This document shows, piece after piece, positions 24,053 through 35,387 of a DNA stretch of 64,000 nucleotides. Below the pieces are notes generated by a model. The model saw nothing but the letters and a program-made list of their open reading frames with translations, made no database searches and was not told where the DNA came from. Origin of the DNA: Lantana camara (taxonomy: Eukaryota; Streptophyta; Magnoliopsida; Lamiales; Verbenaceae); assembly GCA_037501455.1 (NCBI GenBank), contig CM074861.1, positions 100,045,001 to 100,109,000 on the forward strand, written 5' to 3'. The first letter of the stretch is position 1, and every line of letters begins with the position of its first letter. The position numbers and the translations under genes are program-made.

Positions 24053-25876
24053 GTTACTCCAGACCAGGTCACTCAACAACAGGTTATTCAACCACCAGCT
24101 CCTGAAGCACCGATTCATCCTCAGCCCGCACCAAATGAACCAAATGCACTTGTTCCAGCACAGAGACCTCACAGGGTCAGAGCTGCACCAAACTATCTAC
24201 AAGATTACCACTGTAATCTGATTAAATCCAATGTCATCAAGCCTGCAGAAGTCTCTTCTCGATACCCTTTATCATCAGCTGTGAACTATGATGCTCTATC
24301 TTCTTCATATCGCCATTTCAGTTTAAGTATATCTTCACTAACTGAGCCCAAGACATACAATCAAGCTGTCAAACACAAAGAATGGCAAGATGCAATGCAA
24401 CAAGAACTCACAGCTCTTCAAAACACACACACTTGGGACATCGTTGATCTCCCACAGGGCCAGAAGACTATAGGCTGCAAATGGGTATTTCGAATAAAAT
24501 ACAAGTCCGATGGCACCATTGAAAGGTACAAAGCACGGCTTGTCGCCAAAGGATATACCCAAACTGAAGGCATCGATTACTTTGATACATTCAGTCCTGT
24601 GGCGAAGATTACAACAATCAGATTATTACTCGCTTTGGCATCTCAAAAGGGCTGGATTTTACAACAGCTTGATGTCAACAATGCCTTCCTCCATGGAGAC
24701 TTGGATGAAGAGGTCTACATGACAATCCCTCCAGGATTCACCACTGACAGTCCCACCAAAGTCTGCAAATTAACCAAATCACTATATGGCTTGAAACAAG
24801 CATCCAGGCAATGGTTTGCCAAGCTTTCAACAACTCTAACATCTCAGGGCTATTCTCAATCTTTATCGGATTACAGCCTATTTGTCAAAGTCTCAGACAA
24901 TTCCTTTACTGCACTTCTAGTATATGTTGATGATATAATTCTTACTGGAAATAATCAATCTGAAATTGACCGTATTAAGTCTTTTCTTGATCATAAATTT
25001 AAAATCAAAGACCTTGGCTCACTCAAATTTTTCCTAGGTTTGGAGATTGCAAGATCAAAGGCTGGAATTATAATAAACCAACGCAAGTATGCCCTGGAAC
25101 TTCTTCAAGATACAGGAATGCTAGCTGCCAAACCAGCCCTTACTCCAATGGATTCCTCAATCAAGATCACCTCAGAAGGATCTCCATATGAAGATATACC
25201 ACGCTATAGAAGATTGATAGGCAAGCTACTGTATCTCTGCACAACACGGCCGGACATCTCCTTCGCAGTTCAACAACTCAGCCAATATCTATCATGTCCA
25301 ACCTTGCACCATTATCAAGCTGCAACAAGAGTTCTACGTTACGTAAAATTGGCACCAGGCCAAGGGCTCTTTTATCCCTCTCAATCAGAACCTGACCTTA
25401 AAGCCTATAGCGACTCCGATTGGGCAGGTTGCATCGACTCACGAAGATCAGTCACAGGTTTTTGTGTCTTCCTTGGCCACTCTCTAATTAGTTGGAAATC
25501 AAAGAAACAATCTACTATCTCAAGAAGCTCGTCCGAAGCAGAATATCGAGCACTAGCAGCTACTACATGTGAACTGCAATGGATTAAGTATCTCCTTAAA
25601 GATCTCCACATCTCAGACAACAAGCCTGCCATGATATATTGTGACAACAAATCCGCTTTACACATCGCAGCCAATCCTACATTTCATGAAAGAACAAAAC
25701 ATATAGAAATCGATTGTCACGTTGTCCGTGAGAAACTTCAAGCCAGAATCATCCACTTACTACCATTACGGACGGAAGAACAGACAACAGACATCTTTAC
25801 AAAACCCTTACCAAAACTCCCTTTCCAAACTCACTTAGGCAAACTGGGCCTCTTGAACATTCACGCCACAGTTTGA
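24053..25876 (+). pseudogene. Copia reverse transcriptase and RNase H
   Basis: The frame is open from 24053 after the last stop; the first Met is at 24281. The reverse transcriptase contains TWDIVDLPQGQKTIGCKWVF, RYKARLVAKGYTQTEGIDY, LQQLDVNNAFLHGDL and the catalytic YVDDIILTG. RNase H follows with YSDSDWAG, SRSSSEAEYRAL, YCDNKSALHIA and ERTKHIEIDCH. It ends TGA at 25874-25876, followed directly by the polypurine tract. The catalytic residues look intact, so only the upstream stops break the polyprotein. Confidence 0.92.
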
Positions 25877-25883
25877 GGGGGGG
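25874..25883 (+). other. Polypurine tract
   Basis: TGAGGGGGGG lies immediately before the 3' LTR, the expected plus-strand primer position. It overlaps the stop codon. Confidence 0.85.
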
Positions 25884-26130
25884 TATCACAGCTTATTCAA
25901 CACACACACGCCACATTACTAAAATAAAAGAGTCAGTTGGGTTGAGGACACGTAGATCCTCCCATATACACACGTGCAGCAATCCTGCACCAATATTAAT
26001 TATATAAATACAACTATTGTAGAATTATGTAAACACTTTTTTCATTCTTCAAGAAAGGAGATTACTTTCAGCTCATCTCTCTCTCTCTCTCTCGAAACAT
26101 CTTTCCATCTCTGAGTTTCAGGTATTAACA
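25884..26130 (+). repeat. 3' LTR of copia element 1
   Basis: The same boundaries as the 5' LTR. It differs by two substitutions and one CT unit. Confidence 0.93.
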
Positions 26131-26363
26131 TTAAAATTTTCACTTCAAATTGTAATTTCTTTGACATAAATTGGGTGTACACAAGAATCTTTTGCCAGTT
26201 TTAACTAAAAACTTCATGAAAACCTATAAATTTCACATTTTCAAGTGCTACTTCCAACATATACTAGGGTTTCCTCCAAAAAAATCTTAATTTCCACGTA
26301 TTTTCTTGGAGATCGAATTTCTTTTGTTTTTCTGTACAGTTTTTACATGATTGAGAATTCATC

Positions 26364-26735
26364 ATGCAACCCATGTATTCCAATCATAAGAATGTGTTGT
26401 TGTATCAACAAACGTGCAAGAAAACAGTCCCCAACTCAAAGAATGGCTCTTCAATGACTGTGACTGATCCAAAGGTTGTGGGGATGAGGGAGCATGTGAC
26501 CAAGCACGTGAATGCCTACTTGATTTACCATGGAGGCGGGATTAGTGTAAGGCGAATGATGGCTCTTTCGACGCTTAGTAATATGCATCAAGACACGTGC
26601 ATCTTGGCTGAGGATTTGATGGTTACATTTCTGATATTGCCGTTTCACAAGCATCAAGAAGCCGGTGGAAGGCTCAATATTGGGAATCCGGTGTTTCGAC
26701 ATGTCAACAGTAAGGTAGTCATCGTTGCATTGTGA
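26364..26735 (+). pseudogene. Cation/H+ exchanger (CHX-type) C-terminal domain fragment
   Basis: The 123-codon frame resembles the cytosolic C-terminal regulatory domain of plant CHX antiporters. Motifs are STLSNMHQDTCILAEDLMVT followed by FLILPFHKHQEAGGRLN and NPVFRHVNSKVV, matching the family pattern of a DMHEDIC-like segment, an ILPFHK segment and an NP.FR.VN segment. The membrane domain (about 400 residues) is absent upstream, where the copia element lies. After VNSKVV the family normally continues with an APCSVGI-like segment; here the similarity is lost and the frame stops at 26735. It is a truncated relic, not a working transporter. Confidence 0.7.
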
Positions 26736-26957
26736 TTTGAAACTGTGTGGAGGTTTTTCTATTGGAATTTGAAAGACAATCAAGAGTCTAGTCATGGTAT
26801 TAGAATGACATATTTACATTGGCGTACCCTGACTTTTCGTGGAACTTCTCGATCCAAGATGGGCCACTGTAAGCTTTGATGCACACCTTTCTTTATAATT
26901 TTTTATCCATTGGCTGAGCAGTGAGCACTCTTATGAAGTATGATTTTCTTTTTACAG

Positions 26958-29900
26958 CCCAATGATGATCCAAGGTTTCATGGAAGTACGGTTGGAAAGG
27001 AGCTTCTAGCTGCACTTGGGATGTCTACAGAAGAACATTGGTTTTGAATCTGTGTTCTTGCACAATTTGGATTTTCTCTGTTCTTCAATATCTGCATTAT
27101 TGCAGCATCAAAATACTTAAAACGTAAACTCAACCTAGTTATATAAACCTGGGTCCATTTGATTGAAATTCAAGGAGAATGAGTCTTCTGGAGTTTTGTC
27201 CGAGTGCAGCATTTGGCTCCAAATTCGTTAGCTCAAACTTGGATGATGAAAGGGAGTTCACGAGCGCAGGAGAAGAAAACTGCGAGCGAATCAAATTACA
27301 GACTAGGAATGGTCCTGCCATTTAAGCCTTTGTCACTTTCGCTTGATGATTCAATTACTATGTTGATATATTGCCGGCAGTTAGTTACTGGTCTAATATA
27401 CTCCTCCTCCAACCCCCCTTATATATATACACACAACACACACGTATTTACACCAATAACTAGCATTCTTATTAGCTACATCCTTCTTCAGGAAATGAAG
27501 AGCCAAGGTGTTGAGGAGACACGACTTCAGTTATCGAGGGATGTTAGTGGTGCTTTCAGACCTGGAGTTGTGACCGCTTTAAGGAGTCACTCTAAAGTCT
27601 AATGGATGTTTTAGCGGGACAAAAAACTGGTGCATACTTTGAAAGAGACATCAGAATTTCTGGTTACGCAAAGAATCAAGAGACATTTGCCCGTGCAAGT
27701 GGCTATTGTGAGCAGAACGATATCCATTCTCCACACGTTACAATATATTGCCAGCTCGGCTCGTTTGCATAGAGACTCTCTCCTCTACTCAGGTGACATA
27801 ACCAAGGGAACAAGCCAGGCAAGTTTTTCTATTTTTCCATTAATTACAACTGACGTCCCTTGCTACTATGTATAATTACCAAAACCTCTCCCTTGGGTTC
27901 TAAAATTTCAAATAACCCCCTTCAGTGAAGATTGGAGAAATTTATTAAGAATTTCTGTTTCGGATGTTTGCTGAGGAAGTGATGGAGGTAGTTGAGTTAA
28001 ACTCGTTAGAAGATTCTCTACTCGGTCTTCCTGGTGTACACGGTTTATCAACAGAACATGTCATTCGGTTCATTATGACAACATTCATATTCAGAGTCAT
28101 CTTTTGGAGTAAAGGGAAAAAACTGTAAGCTATAATATCTAGCATGTATTTTTGCATATTAAATCTGATGTTCAACCTGTAGTTGCAATTGAAAGAAGAT
28201 TTTTTTTACCGCGAAAGAGCAGCTGGAAAGTTTTCAGCTTTGCCATAAGCGTTTGCACAGGTAAAGAATTGTACTCCATTTTATTTTTACTTTTCTTAGA
28301 AGGTTTAAGGATAATTACATCGACACATATCCATAGATTTGGCCTAATCACACAAACTTCCTGTGAGGTTACAGAAATTACAAAAACTTCCCCTGTCAAA
28401 TATTACATTACATTTAAATCCACGAATTTCTATGATGTCATCCCTATTGGTTTATAAGTACCGAAATTTGTCCTTGACAATGACTAGTCAAAGTTCGATT
28501 TAAGTCCAAAACTATAATAACATGCATTCATTAGGCCAGGCCTTAGGATTTGCAAAAGTTTTTGTAAATTTTCAAGCCTCGGGGAGAGTGTGTCGTGTAA
28601 TAAGACGAACCTCAAAATATGCCAAAAATAAATAGCCATTAAAAAGTGTTGTTGTTGTTGACAGGTGGCTGTGGAAAATTTTTTTGGTGGCATCGAAACC
28701 TTTGTTTACAAGTTTCTTCTTTACTCGATGATTGGTTTCGAGTGGGATGCAATGGAGTTCTTGTGGTCCTATTACTATGTGTTCATGTTCTTCGTTTACT
28801 TCACACTCTACGGAATGAAGCTTGTGACTCTTGCACCAAGCTACCAGATAGCTGCTATCGTCGTGTCGTTCTTCTTCAGCTTCTGGAATGTGACGCCCCG
28901 AGCGTAGAACTATCACATCCCCCGCACTAGAACCAACACGTGTATGAAATGGAGAGTCCATATACGTGCTAAGAACTAGCGAATGGAAGACACTCAAGAC
29001 CACAACTAACTAAGCGGCACTAAGCAGACGGTTAACAACAATTAAACGCATAGCGGAAGCAACTCATCACGTAACCAATAATTCAAAAGCTCAACAACTA
29101 AACATAATATGCATAGACAAGGCCACAGTTGCTAAAAGTAAAGTTGTACACAAGTGCCATATATATATCAACTATACAAGACAAGTAATACATTATGAAA
29201 GATTATCCTAACTGCACTCGACTCGAAAGAAAGCTAGACAACCCGCCGCCTAGTCGACTCCCACCTGCAACCAACAAGGTAACAAGAAACAGAACAAGAG
29301 AGGGTCAGTCGAGCGACTGGTGAGGCGGAAGGAATATAATAGATATATACACGATGCAATAGAAAGAGAGATGCCATGCAATAACAAGTTGCCTTGATCC
29401 GATATAACCTCAATTTCAATAATAAAGTCATCATTTACTTTAGTCTCAATTTCAAGAACAAGACAATCATTTATTTTCAAGAACAATGGCGTATACCGGA
29501 TTAAGGGTTTCAAGCAATCAGTGGGTACCGAGTTATACTCTTTCTCCAACCTTTACTCCACCGGACAAGAACAATAACAATAACAAGAACAAGAAAAATA
29601 ACAAGAATCCATCCTTCTCCCTCCGGGTGACGGAAGAGGTAGCGAACCCCTAACCATCCAAGAACACGCGAGTCATAGCCCATTTCGGTACTATGCTTCT
29701 TCGGCATCCAGTGCCGGTCACAGGTGACATGTGGTATCAACTACCTCCGATGATAGCACAGTCCCCCGTAGAGGTCGCGAGATAGATTTACCGTCAGCCG
29801 ATGCTTTCCTGGCTCCTCTTCCCACGTTGCCTCGGGCCCTTACCCCACTCAAATAATGGGGATTTTCAAGAACAAGCACTCGGTTATGCAATGCATGCAA

Positions 29901-32152
29901 GAAACTTTTCATTTTCACAATTAAAGTCATGAACACACGCTCAAGAATCTATATGTATAACCCATTTGTTACTTGAAATCCATTTTCAATAAAAATCAAG
30001 AATATAGTAGTCAATCACGTATTTATTAAATAGGTATACATATATGTATAATAATTCACATGCAGGGAAACAATTGCAATTCGTGTAGGCTATATAGGTA
30101 TAGGTTGTTAGCTACAACAAGAAGATAAACCTCACCTCTACAGATAAATAAAGTAAGGATACGACTATGGAGCTTGCTCCTCATCAACGGGAAGATAATC
30201 TGTGCAACAAGGACAAGTGTACGTGAGACACGACTCGTATGAACCATTTAAGACGCACGGCAAAGTCATAATCAACATGTTATGCCATAACAATTAAGGA
30301 ATGCCACATAAAAGCATAATTATCAATAAACCAAGTAAATAACTCATATAATTCACATATGGGAGCCAAGGAAGTGAAAGAAATGCAATAAGAGAGGTTT
30401 TGGTGAAGTTTGGCAAAAACGGACAATTTTAAGAAATGTGCATGCTGTAAGAAAACTGGAATATCTTGAGTTCTAGAAGTTGGAATTAAGTTTTACTTAT
30501 TGTATATGAAACTAGACACAAAGACCTTTCTGAATATATATGGATCATTTTCTAGTTCAAATTGAGGAGAAAATGACGTAAGCTTGAAATTAGGCGAGTG
30601 CAGTTTTCCGAGAAAGTGGCGACACCTAAAAGAATTGACTATAACTCACAATTGGGAAAAGATATTGAGATAATTCCAAGGTTGTTCTAGACTTCAAGAG
30701 GCTTCCAAAAAGTTAAAAATAAGGTCAATCCGAGTTCATTTGAGGGGGTAACCGGCCGGGGAAAGTACAGGTCAAAATTTATCCGGCCGGGGAAAAGAGT
30801 GCAGAAAAAACCCACTGGACTAATCTACCCGCCCGGGTACTTTTTCTTCATGAATTTACCTGCCCGGGTAGAGTGTTTTCAGCTGAAAATCGAGAAGAAA
30901 CAGGGGAAAATGGGGGAGGAAAAGAGAGGGGAGCAAAGGGACAACAAAACTTACCCAAAACACTCCAAAACAATCATATAACATGCATATAACTCATATA
31001 TATCAATTAGGCATCATATACTCCATGGAAACTTGCTTTGATTCATAAGATTTTATCCAACAAACCCATATATGATCATGATCCTTCTCACTCAAACTCA
31101 AGAATTATGCATGAAATTCAAGTTGCTAGCTCATGATCATGCTTCTACTAGCTCAAATTCAAGTTATCAATGCAAAATCATAACCTTAGCTCCACTTATG
31201 AAATTCAAGAATCAACCATAATCTCATCTATACTTTGAAATGGAAGAAAGAATGAAGATGTGATGATGATGATGAAGATGCTCCCAAATATGCAAGTTCC
31301 CCTTGAAATCAATCTTGAAAAATGATGAAATCTCTTCCTTCCTTCATGGTGTGATGAACCGGCATTTAGTGTGTGTGAGTGTGTGTGATTTTTGATGAAT
31401 TATGATAAATAAAATGGAAGAGATGAGATGAGATGCATAGATATTTTATAAAGTCTTGCAAGAATTATGATGACTCAACCATTTTTGCACTTAAGCCCCT
31501 TAAATATATATGTCATGTAATCAAGTTTCATCTCATGGAAAAAGATCAATTAAACACAAGAATGGTTCATGCAATTAAGTCCTCTAATTTTGAATGAATG
31601 AGCAATTAAGGGCATACAAGCACTTAAGTCACGTTCGGCAACTAATTCACGTATCACTTAAATACGAATTATGCAATAATTCATTATTTGAGAATAATAC
31701 CATATATTTTCACATAAACATATAAGAATATAATTCATATAATGTCATGTAATGTATAAAAGAAAAATCGGGCGTTACATGGAACCTCTTCCCTGGCTTC
31801 TTCATCCTACGAATGGTAATGGTACTTTATTTGCTTCGTTTCATTTTTAAAATTTATCAAACAAAGAACAAATGACTGAGAAAGTAGTTATTGTGCGAAA
31901 TTTGCAGCAAATTCTGGTGTGATGGAGATGGTATTAGTGCGGTTCTCAGGTGGCTTAGAACATTTACAGGCTTGTAACATCACAGCTGGGATAAAATGAT
32001 ACTGACAACATTCATGTGTCTGATCATGGTGACATCTCAATAAACCTTAAAACTATTTCTAGGTTATGAATCCGACTTTCTTGGATACATTGCGTTGGCT
32101 CACGTAGGATGGACACTGCCCTTCTTCTTTGTCTTTAATTTGTATATGATAT
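26958..32152 (+). pseudogene. PDR-type (ABCG) ABC transporter pseudogene, split by a solo LTR
   Basis: Decayed exons follow the order of the second half of a plant pleiotropic-drug-resistance transporter, a plasma-membrane exporter. Exon at 26958 follows acceptor TTTTACAG and reads HGSTVGKELLAALGMSTEE, with a stop inside the next membrane segment. At 27307-27370 comes the linker GMVLPFKPLSLSLDD with a frameshift. At 27495-27730 the second nucleotide-binding domain appears ([18 protein letters not shown], then [13 protein letters not shown]) but the Walker A loop is missing. At 27965-28125 [10 protein letters not shown] and [11 protein letters not shown] run directly into a membrane segment, so Walker B and signature are deleted. 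At 28152-28260 is QPVVAIERRFF. At 28665-28888 is a membrane domain (LLYSMIGFEWDAMEFLW). It resumes after the LTR at 31780 (WNLFPGFFI), with end pieces near 31930 and 32065-32152. Confidence 0.88.
28889..31779 (+). mobile_element. Solo LTR, 2891 bp, inside a PDR exon, target duplication TGGAA
   Basis: It begins TGTGACGCCCCGAGCG and ends GGGCGTTACA, with TGGAA at 28884-28888 and 31780-31784. Removal with one copy of TGGAA joins the host exon in frame as FFSFW-NLFPGFF. It resembles the solo LTR at 304-3147 along its length, including the CCCGGGTA motifs near 30834 and 30863. No internal retroelement domain is present. Confidence 0.93.
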
Positions 32153-32541
32153 AAAGGTCTTGAACTTCTAAAGGAGATAGACTGCATGGTAATCTATTTA
32201 GCTGTAACAATTAAATTGTTTTTTGTTTATTTTATTGGCAATGGCTTCTAATTTCAGTATTGCATTGCCTCAAAGGGAATAAAAGTTTTTGATCACCTTA
32301 GGAGGGGAAAAAAAAAAAAAAACCACAAAGATTGGTTGAAAAAGCACAAAAATAAAAGTTGCAGTGTGCATATATTCATATATCCAGCGTGTATATATAT
32401 ATATATATAATCTTATAAAGAAACCCTAACCCTTTTTCTTCAAATCTCACACTCGTCTCCCTCTCTCCCATCTCGAGCCGCCCACCCACCACCATCTCTC
32501 CCCACTGCCAGCCCATCATCTAATAGCGCCACTGCCACCAC
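32153..32541 (+). promoter_or_regulatory. Promoter and leader-like block with telo-box motif
   Basis: A TA-rich stretch (32394-32411) is followed by TATAATCTTATAAAG and by AAACCCTAACCC (32421-32432), the telo-box motif frequent near the transcription start of plant housekeeping genes. Then comes a long pyrimidine/CCA-rich leader. The block breaks at 32541, where the solo LTR inserted, and continues at 34001. No downstream coding region could be identified, so the promoter role is an inference. Confidence 0.35.
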
Positions 32542-34000
32542 TGACAGGCGTCGAATCAGTCAAAAATAAATATAAATCCGGTTTACGACTAAAATAGAGT
32601 ATAGTGCAAACGGGTCGAATCCACAAAGATTGGTTGAAAATAATTCTAATTATTCGCAGGAAAATTCACTAAAATTAACAAGTAAAATCAGGGGGGTTTT
32701 TGGATTTAATTAAACTAACTAAATTAACTAACAATTAAACAAATTAGAAGAAACACAAACAATCACTTGAAAGTTAGGTTTTGATAAATCAATAGGGAGA
32801 ACAATACCTAACTAGGAATCAGAATTCAGTTTAGGACATCGATGATAGACGCAAAAATAAATTCAAGTATTCAAGTAGATTAGCTATAGCAGATAGAGAC
32901 ACTCGACTCCGCCTCATTTTCTCTTAAATAACAGAATAACCTAGAGACACTCGACAGTTATTCCCTAATCAATTCACAACCCCTAGAGACACTGACAGGA
33001 TTTAATGAATCGATAGCATTAAGAATCAAGAAAACACTAATCCGAATTAACCAAGTCACGACACGTGCAAGATTTAAACCCGATTATTAATCCCCTTAAC
33101 AAGTTGAGAACTGCAGCCAATCCTTCTCGTTAATGTACTAATAATTATCTATCAAGCACTACATAAACTTCATGCAATCAAGAATAGCAATATGCAATTA
33201 AATCTACTTAGATGATCGTGCACTATCACTAAGCAAACAAATCACAATAAACACGACACTCAGAGAATTAATAAATACTTGAAATAAAACTGAATTATAA
33301 AAACCAATTAGATCTCACGATGTCAAAAACATAAATTGTAAATTCCTAACTAGGTACTAAAGAAATTAGCTACTCATGAAAATCATGATGCTAAAAAATA
33401 AGAAATAAAATAAAGAGAAAGGAAAGATTTTGCTCTTGTGTCGTCCTTTAAGCTGCTGCTGCGTGAAATATTGTATGAAAGTTCTCCTCAACCTACTGCA
33501 AATCACGTAAATATATAGCTCTTAGCAAAGGTCCACCACACAAGCAATTTTCTAATCCAACAAGGTTTCATGTTGCTGCGAGAAACTTGCTGACCAAGTT
33601 GAGTTACCCACAATTTGGGCTTTTTCTAAATAAGTTCCAGACGTGCAGCCCGATTCTTAATTTAATCAATTCCACAACACGCGGCCCGATTCTTAATTTA
33701 ATCAATTCCACAAATTAATGCATCAGGGCCCACTAGGCGGTTCAAAGCAATTCCAAAATTCACATATTTCCAATTTGGCTCCTTTCTTAAGAATTTCAAC
33801 ACGCACGGCCCACAACAGCCCTTTCGCACTAATGCACTCCAAAAACCTTCTAAATTTGTCCCAAAACTCCAATAATCAAGAAAATAGCCCAACTGCATCA
33901 AGAACACAGAAAGTACATCACGACACCAATATATATCACAATTAAGTACTAGAATGCAACCGTTAAACACACTAAAAATATGGAATTAGGCACGTTATCA
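32542..34000. mobile_element. Solo LTR, 1459 bp, second family, target duplication ACCAC
   Basis: It begins TGACAGGCGTCGAATC and ends GGCACGTTATCA, with ACCAC at 32537-32541 and 34001-34005. It contains the phrase GCAAACGGGTCGAATCCACA, which I recall from long plant LTRs. No primer site or coding domain adjoins it, so it is a solo LTR. The short frames in it are not convincing genes. Confidence 0.85.
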
Positions 34001-34310
34001 ACCACCATCACCACCGCGCAGTCCACCACCACAGCCCAACCCACCACTATCTCTCCCCACCACCACCCCCACCATCTAACAACGCCAACTCCACTGTCCA
34101 GCTTCGCTCGGAGCGCCACGACACCACACTACTATGCACTCACGCTTGCATCACGCCGCCGTCTGAGCAAAACCATCCTCCATCGCCACTCACCCAACTC
34201 CAGTTTGATTCTTGTCTTCTTTTTTTTTTTTTTTTTTTTTAAGGGAAAGGATTTGCATTTTGATTCTGGTGTTGGGGTTTCTTCGATTATTAAAGGTGTT
34301 AGTTTGTAAA
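34001..34310 (+). other. Continuation of the CCA-rich leader after the solo LTR
   Basis: CCA/ACC-rich sequence continues from 32541 and is followed by a T run (34222-34241). A 109-codon frame at 33980-34309 starts inside the LTR and is threonine/serine/proline-rich only through composition. I do not call it a gene. Confidence 0.4.
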
Positions 34311-34374
34311 TCTGGCACCCAATTTTATTTTAATACATGTTTGCTTAATTGATCTTTCATCAATAGAGGACTTC

Positions 34375-34481
34375 TGTTTTTTTTTTTTTTTAACACACAC
34401 CCCAAGTGGCCAGAGAGATTTGAATTTGGGTCATTGTCTTCGAGAATCAACCCTCAAACCACTTGGTCAATCCCTGTTGGC
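34375..34481 (-). mobile_element. tRNA-derived SINE, about 107 bp, with 19-bp target duplication
   Basis: Identical 19-base flanks (TTCATCAATAGAGGACTTC) lie at 34356-34374 and 34482-34500. On the minus strand the insert starts near an A-box-like CCAAGTGGTTTGAGGG, has a B-box-like AAATTCAAATCTC about 35 bases later and ends in an A tail (T run at 34377-34391). Length, tail and duplication size fit a plant SINE. The family is not named. Confidence 0.8.
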
Positions 34482-34606
34482 TTCATCAATAGAGGACTTC
34501 AATTAGTTTATCTGTTTGATTGATTCTTGTGCTTCTTCTTGTCTTCTTTCTTCTCAAAATGAAGTGTAAGATTAAATTCCAAACCGTATAAGGGAAAAGC
34601 TGTCAA

Positions 34607-34765
34607 AAAAGGCTTGGTTCGCGAGCCGAGCCGAGCCAGAAAAGTAAGGTTCATTGGCTCGCGAACCAGGTTCAATACCTAAAATTTTAGTGCGAGCTCG
34701 AGCCCGAACACTAAAAAATTGCCAAGGCTAGGCTCGCATCGCCTCGTTGCCATCCCTAGGCTCAA
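34607..34765. repeat. Inverted repeat rich in GGCTCG
   Basis: GGTTCGCGAGCCGAGCC at about 34616-34632 is mirrored by GGCTCGCGAACC near 34656-34667, followed by further GAGCTCGAGCC-type motifs. It is likely a decayed short inverted-repeat element. No target duplication was established. Confidence 0.45.
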
Positions 34766-34883
34766 TATACTACTATTGAGTGAGAGAGAGAGAACGAGAG
34801 AGTAATATGTGCGTAATTGAGTAAGGGTTTTAGTTCGTTCTTCCAAATCATTAAAATAGGTTTTCAACTCTAGTGGAACTAAT

Positions 34884-35387
34884 TCCGGAAACCTCCTTAT
34901 TCTTTAATTTTTAATGTTTTTTGTCCCTTAATCTTTGAATTAGTACGATTGCCCCCTTAACTTTTAAAAAATATAAAACTTAACTCATTTTAACAAAATT
35001 TGATCGTCCATTTCTCTTCCATCATGACAATCCAAGTTTCAAAACCATCGTCATCGTGTTCGTCTCTCTGAGTTGAACAATGCCCATACCTTGATCGATT
35101 CGATTGGCCGCCGGAAGCCGTTGCAAACTCCGCCCGCCGTGTGCCGTTTTTGATTGATGATTTCTTCTTCATCGATTGTCGAATTTTATTTTTGAAACCA
35201 CCACTGGATTTTTTGCGTCGAGAGTTTCGATTTACCATATAATATTAATAAATTTGAAATGTGCTATGTATATATTTATTTTGCTTAAAGGGGTTAAATG
35301 TGACATTTTTTAAAGGTTAGGAAGACAATATTAATTCAAAGATTAAGGGACAAAAGGCACTAAAACCCAAAGGATGAGGAATGTCCG
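34884..35387. mobile_element. Inverted-repeat element (Mutator- or MITE-like), about 500 bp
   Basis: The left arm (TTCCGGAAACCTCCTTATTC...) and right arm are inverse over roughly 100 bp, sharing the stretch TTGTCCCTTAATCTTTGAAT at 34920-34939 and its complement near 35333-35352. The centre contains a GC-richer stretch with an 82-codon minus-strand frame (34990-35238), basic and low in complexity, of unknown origin. A clear target duplication was not found. Confidence 0.6.

Larger units (their letters stand above)
21025..26130 (+). mobile_element. Full-length Ty1/copia retrotransposon, target duplication TTAAA
   Basis: Two LTRs of 249 and 247 bp enclose gag-pol, with TTAAA on both sides (21020-21024, 26131-26135). 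By eye the LTRs differ by two substitutions and one CT dinucleotide, so the insertion is young. Primer site, gag, protease, integrase, reverse transcriptase, RNase H and polypurine tract are present in the copia order. Three in-frame TAG codons between integrase and reverse transcriptase prevent a single polyprotein. The LTRs start TA rather than TG. The lineage within copia is not assigned. Confidence 0.95.

Noticed and set aside
26451..26795. 114-codon minus-strand frame
   Set aside because: It overlaps the CHX-like frame on the other strand, which has recognisable motifs.
27204..27602. 132-codon plus-strand frame as a separate gene
   Set aside because: It is pieced together from decayed PDR exons and intron sequence; only its end (after GVEE) is PDR-like.
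33698..33970. 90-codon minus-strand frame
   Set aside because: It is inside the solo LTR 32542-34000 and without family features.
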